Assembly: GCA_031275535.1 (NCBI GenBank)
Contig: JAISOR010000217.1
Coordinates: 1-8,245 of the forward strand
Length of the DNA: 8,245 nt
Direction: 5' to 3'
Source of the DNA: Treponema sp.
Lineage (GTDB): Bacteria > Spirochaetota > Spirochaetia > Treponematales > Breznakiellaceae
Numbering within the stretch: position 1 is the first letter of the stretch; the number at the start of each line of letters is the position of its first letter. Below the pieces are notes generated by a model. That model saw nothing but the letters and a program-made list of their open reading frames with translations. It made no database searches and had not been told where the DNA came from. Below are positions 7,080 through 8,245 of the stretch, in pieces. Both the position numbers and the translations under genes were made by a program.

Positions 7080-7877
7080 CTAAGGTTGCTTTCCCAAAAG
7101 TTGAAGCTTTGGGAAAGCCTCCATAATCTGTTTAATATTGATCCCCCCGGCGGTGAGGTTTTCCGCCGCCTCCGCCGGTAAACCGCGGTCGGTGATGATG
7201 AGGTCCATGGCCGCCAGGGGCAGCACCGTGGTAAAGCCGATTTTTCCGTATTTACTGGAATCCGCCACCAGTACCGTAGTCTGGGCATGGTCCTTCATGG
7301 CCTTGACGATCTCCGCCCCCTCCATAAGGTGGGTGGTGATGCCCCGTTCCAGGGTAAAGCCGTCGGTCCCCACAAAGGCCAGCTTGACGTTAAGCCGGGC
7401 AATGGTTCCCAGGGCAATGGGCCCCACCATGGATTCGGTGGGCCGCCGGAATTCGCCGCCGGTCATGGTGATCTGGAGGAAGGGGTTCATCCGGGCATAG
7501 GAAAAAACCAGGGTTGAATTGGTTACAATATGAATATCCCGTTTTCCCAGCAAATACCGGGCCACGAGGGCGGTGGTGGTTCCCGCCTCAATCATGATCA
7601 CGTCCCCGTCTTCGACCAGGTCCGCCGCGGCCCGGGCTATGAGGTTTTTCTGCTCCTGGTGTTCCCGCTGCCGTTCCAGAATATCCCGGTGCGTCACCGG
7701 GGCGGCTCCCCCCCATTTGCGGGTGATCCACCCCTTGTCTTCCAGATCCTTGAGGTCCCCCCGGATGGTCACCTCCGACAGGCCCAGGGCCTGGGCCAAG
7801 GCGGCCACCGATACGGATCCGTCCTCGGAAAGCTTATCAAGGATGGTACGCTGCCGTTCATTTAATTCAATAATCAT
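7080..7877 (-). CDS. DeoR-family transcriptional regulator, probable operon regulator
   Basis: A 265-residue cytoplasmic DNA-binding protein. The N-terminal winged helix-turn-helix at about 5-58 shows the family pattern: ERQRTILDKL, VAALAQALGLSEVTIRGDL and LEDKGWITRKWGGA. The usual TIRRDL is TIRGDL and the usual HGGA is WGGA. The C-terminal sensor domain has the sugar-phosphate-type motifs IEAGTTTALVARYL (96-109), VGTDGF, VADSSKYG (204-211) and the late LIITD. Known relatives sense phosphorylated sugars; the ligand here is unknown. It is the first gene of the operon, 80 bases ahead of E2, so it probably controls itself and the dehydrogenase. An in-frame stop lies three codons upstream of the ATG, which fixes the start, although the nearest GGAG is 15 bases away across a run of seven T, so translation may be weak. 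The last residues (PKLQLLGKQP) are encoded by a palindromic element. Confidence 0.93.
   Translation of the reverse strand: MIIELNERQRTILDKLSEDGSVSVAALAQALGLSEVTIRGDLKDLEDKGWITRKWGGAAPVTHRDILERQREHQEQKNLIARAAADLVEDGDVIMIEAGTTTALVARYLLGKRDIHIVTNSTLVFSYARMNPFLQITMTGGEFRRPTESMVGPIALGTIARLNVKLAFVGTDGFTLERGITTHLMEGAEIVKAMKDHAQTTVLVADSSKYGKIGFTTVLPLAAMDLIITDRGLPAEAAENLTAGGINIKQIMEAFPKLQLLGKQP
7088..7118. repeat. Palindromic element with CCMAAA-CTTCA-TTTTGG core, copy 2, inside the DeoR 3' end
   Basis: GCTTTCCCAAA (7088-7098) pairs perfectly with TTTGGGAAAGC (7108-7118) around a 9-base centre. It encodes most of the last ten residues of the DeoR protein. Its centre resembles that of the element at 4102-4138 in the opposite orientation. 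Confidence 0.55.
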
Positions 7878-7887
7878 AATTATTCAA
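7866..7887. promoter_or_regulatory. Candidate operator over the DeoR start codon
   Basis: TTCAATAATCATAATTATTCAA is an imperfect palindrome in which 9 of 11 base pairs are symmetric. It overlaps the start codon (7875-7877). The 12-base core ATAATCATAATT recurs inverted at 7924-7935. Binding by the DeoR-family protein is inferred from position and symmetry only. Confidence 0.4.
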
Positions 7888-7923
7888 AAAAACTCCAATT
7901 TCCTTTCGATAAGCTTTCATATC

Positions 7924-7935
7924 AATTATGATTAT
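7924..7935. promoter_or_regulatory. Candidate second operator arm over the -10 box
   Basis: AATTATGATTAT is the exact inverted copy of 7870-7881. The two centres are 54 bp apart, about five helical turns. This copy covers most of the -10 box and the expected transcription start, so a bound protein would block RNA polymerase. Confidence 0.4.
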
Positions 7936-7959
7936 AGAGCGGATTGATAAAAAGCGCAA
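7931..7959 (-). promoter_or_regulatory. Sigma70-type promoter for the regulator-dehydrogenase operon
   Basis: On the minus strand TTGCGC (complement of 7954-7959) and TATAAT (complement of 7931-7936) are separated by exactly 17 bases. The -10 box is perfect; the -35 box matches the consensus only in TTG. Transcription would begin near 7924, giving a leader of about 47 bases before the DeoR ATG. The surroundings are AT-rich, in contrast to the GC-rich genes on either side. Confidence 0.6.
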
Positions 7960-8182
7960 GCCGGCGCGTTGTTTCATCGGATATTTCACCCTTCAATCCG
8001 GGATTTGGACATATCCGCCGCTGGCGCTGCCAAGCCGTGTCAAAAAAGCGCGCCCCCTCAAAATAACGCGCGGCTTCCCGGCGGTGTCGACGGGATGGCG
8101 TCCCCCGGCGCGGGTAAAGAATTCCCCCTTGCCGCCGGCGGATGGGGTAAAGAAACTTGCCGCGGGAGTGGCTCCCGGGGCG
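7937..8182. other. Non-coding, GC-rich region upstream of the operon
   Basis: Together with the leader at 7878-7936 this is just over 300 bases without a convincing gene. Besides the promoter it holds a candidate terminator (8042-8071), two similar segments (8112-8134 and 8145-8162, each with GGGTAAAGAA followed by TTGCCG) and a short hairpin CGGGAG-TGG-CTCCCG (8163-8177). Plus-strand open frames here have no family motifs and no good ribosome site. Confidence 0.5.
8042..8071 (-). terminator. Candidate intrinsic terminator of the upstream gene
   Basis: On the minus strand GCGCG (complement of 8067-8071) can pair with CGCGC (complement of 8048-8052) across a 14-base loop, followed directly by six T (complement of 8042-8047). 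An outer pair, AAGCCG at 8032-8037 with CGGCTT at 8071-8076, could form a competing fold. It lies about 110 bases beyond the stop of the gene at the right edge and ahead of the DeoR promoter. The stem is short, so the call is tentative. Confidence 0.4.
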
Positions 8183-8245
8183 TTACCGATCCTCCGGCAA
8201 TAAAATACCGGCCAGGTAGTTTTCGGTATTGAAGTAACGCCGGAT
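8183..8245 (-). CDS. C-terminal end of an upstream minus-strand protein (partial), possibly M16-type peptidase
   Basis: Read from the right edge on the minus strand, 20 codons end in TAA at 8185-8183 and give IRRYFNTENYLAGILLPEDR. The pattern RYFNxxNYxxxxLLPE resembles the ends of M16 (insulinase-like) metallopeptidase domains, where a tyrosine-asparagine segment precedes a hydrophobic strand and LPE. The match is short, so the family is a guess, but codon choice and the clean stop support a real coding end. The rest lies outside the window. Confidence 0.45.
   Translation of the reverse strand: MRRYFNTENYLAGILLPEDR

Noticed and set aside
6965..7288. Minus-strand open frame of 107 codons between DeoR and E2
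   Set aside because: It overlaps the DeoR gene in another frame and then reads through both palindromic elements; no family match.
7928..8232. Plus-strand open frames of 91 and 87 codons upstream of DeoR
   Set aside because: They run across the promoter, the candidate terminator and the end of the right-hand gene, with low-complexity composition and no start context.

Overview
The window reads as one compact, GC-rich minus-strand operon encoding a 2-oxoacid (most likely pyruvate) dehydrogenase complex, with its own DeoR-type regulator in front and an uncharacterised PHP-domain protein behind. The organism is probably a spirochaete of the Treponema/Breznakiellaceae type, such as those of termite guts. 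This is an inference from gene style (fused E1 alpha/beta, a TTG start behind a strong Shine-Dalgarno, palindromic elements between genes) and is not proven by the sequence. The window contains no rRNA, tRNA, CRISPR array or transposase.

Layout in transcription order (right to left). At 8183-8245 lies the last 20 codons of an upstream minus-strand gene, possibly an M16-type peptidase. It is followed by a GC-rich untranslated stretch with a candidate terminator at 8042-8071. A promoter at 7931-7959 has a perfect TATAAT -10 box, and two copies of an AT-rich 12-bp inverted sequence sit at the -10 box and at the start codon of the DeoR-family gene (7080-7877). Then come E2 acyltransferase (5584-6999), E3 dihydrolipoamide dehydrogenase (4143-5534, TTG start), the fused E1 alpha/beta decarboxylase (1612-4068) and the PHP-domain protein (259-1599). 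After two strong hairpins (161-228), the left edge holds the beginning of another minus-strand gene. It has an ATG, but its reading frame is broken at an AAAAGGGG run.

How the genes work together: E1 decarboxylates the 2-oxoacid on thiamine diphosphate, E2 carries the acyl group on its lipoyl lysine and hands it to CoA, and E3 reoxidises the lipoyl group with FAD and NAD+. The DeoR-family protein probably controls its own promoter and hence the whole operon. The PHP protein is 12 bp behind E1 and so is almost certainly co-expressed; its substrate is unknown.

Most noteworthy: four palindromic elements in two sequence families lie at gene ends (192-228, 4102-4138, 7023-7057, 7088-7118), one of them forming the last codons of the regulator. 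E2 appears to have two tandem subunit-binding domains. E1 has GDA in place of GDG and about 12 extra residues in its thiamine-diphosphate motif. No wholly new system is evident. The best candidates for novelty are the PHP protein's link to the dehydrogenase and the palindrome families.
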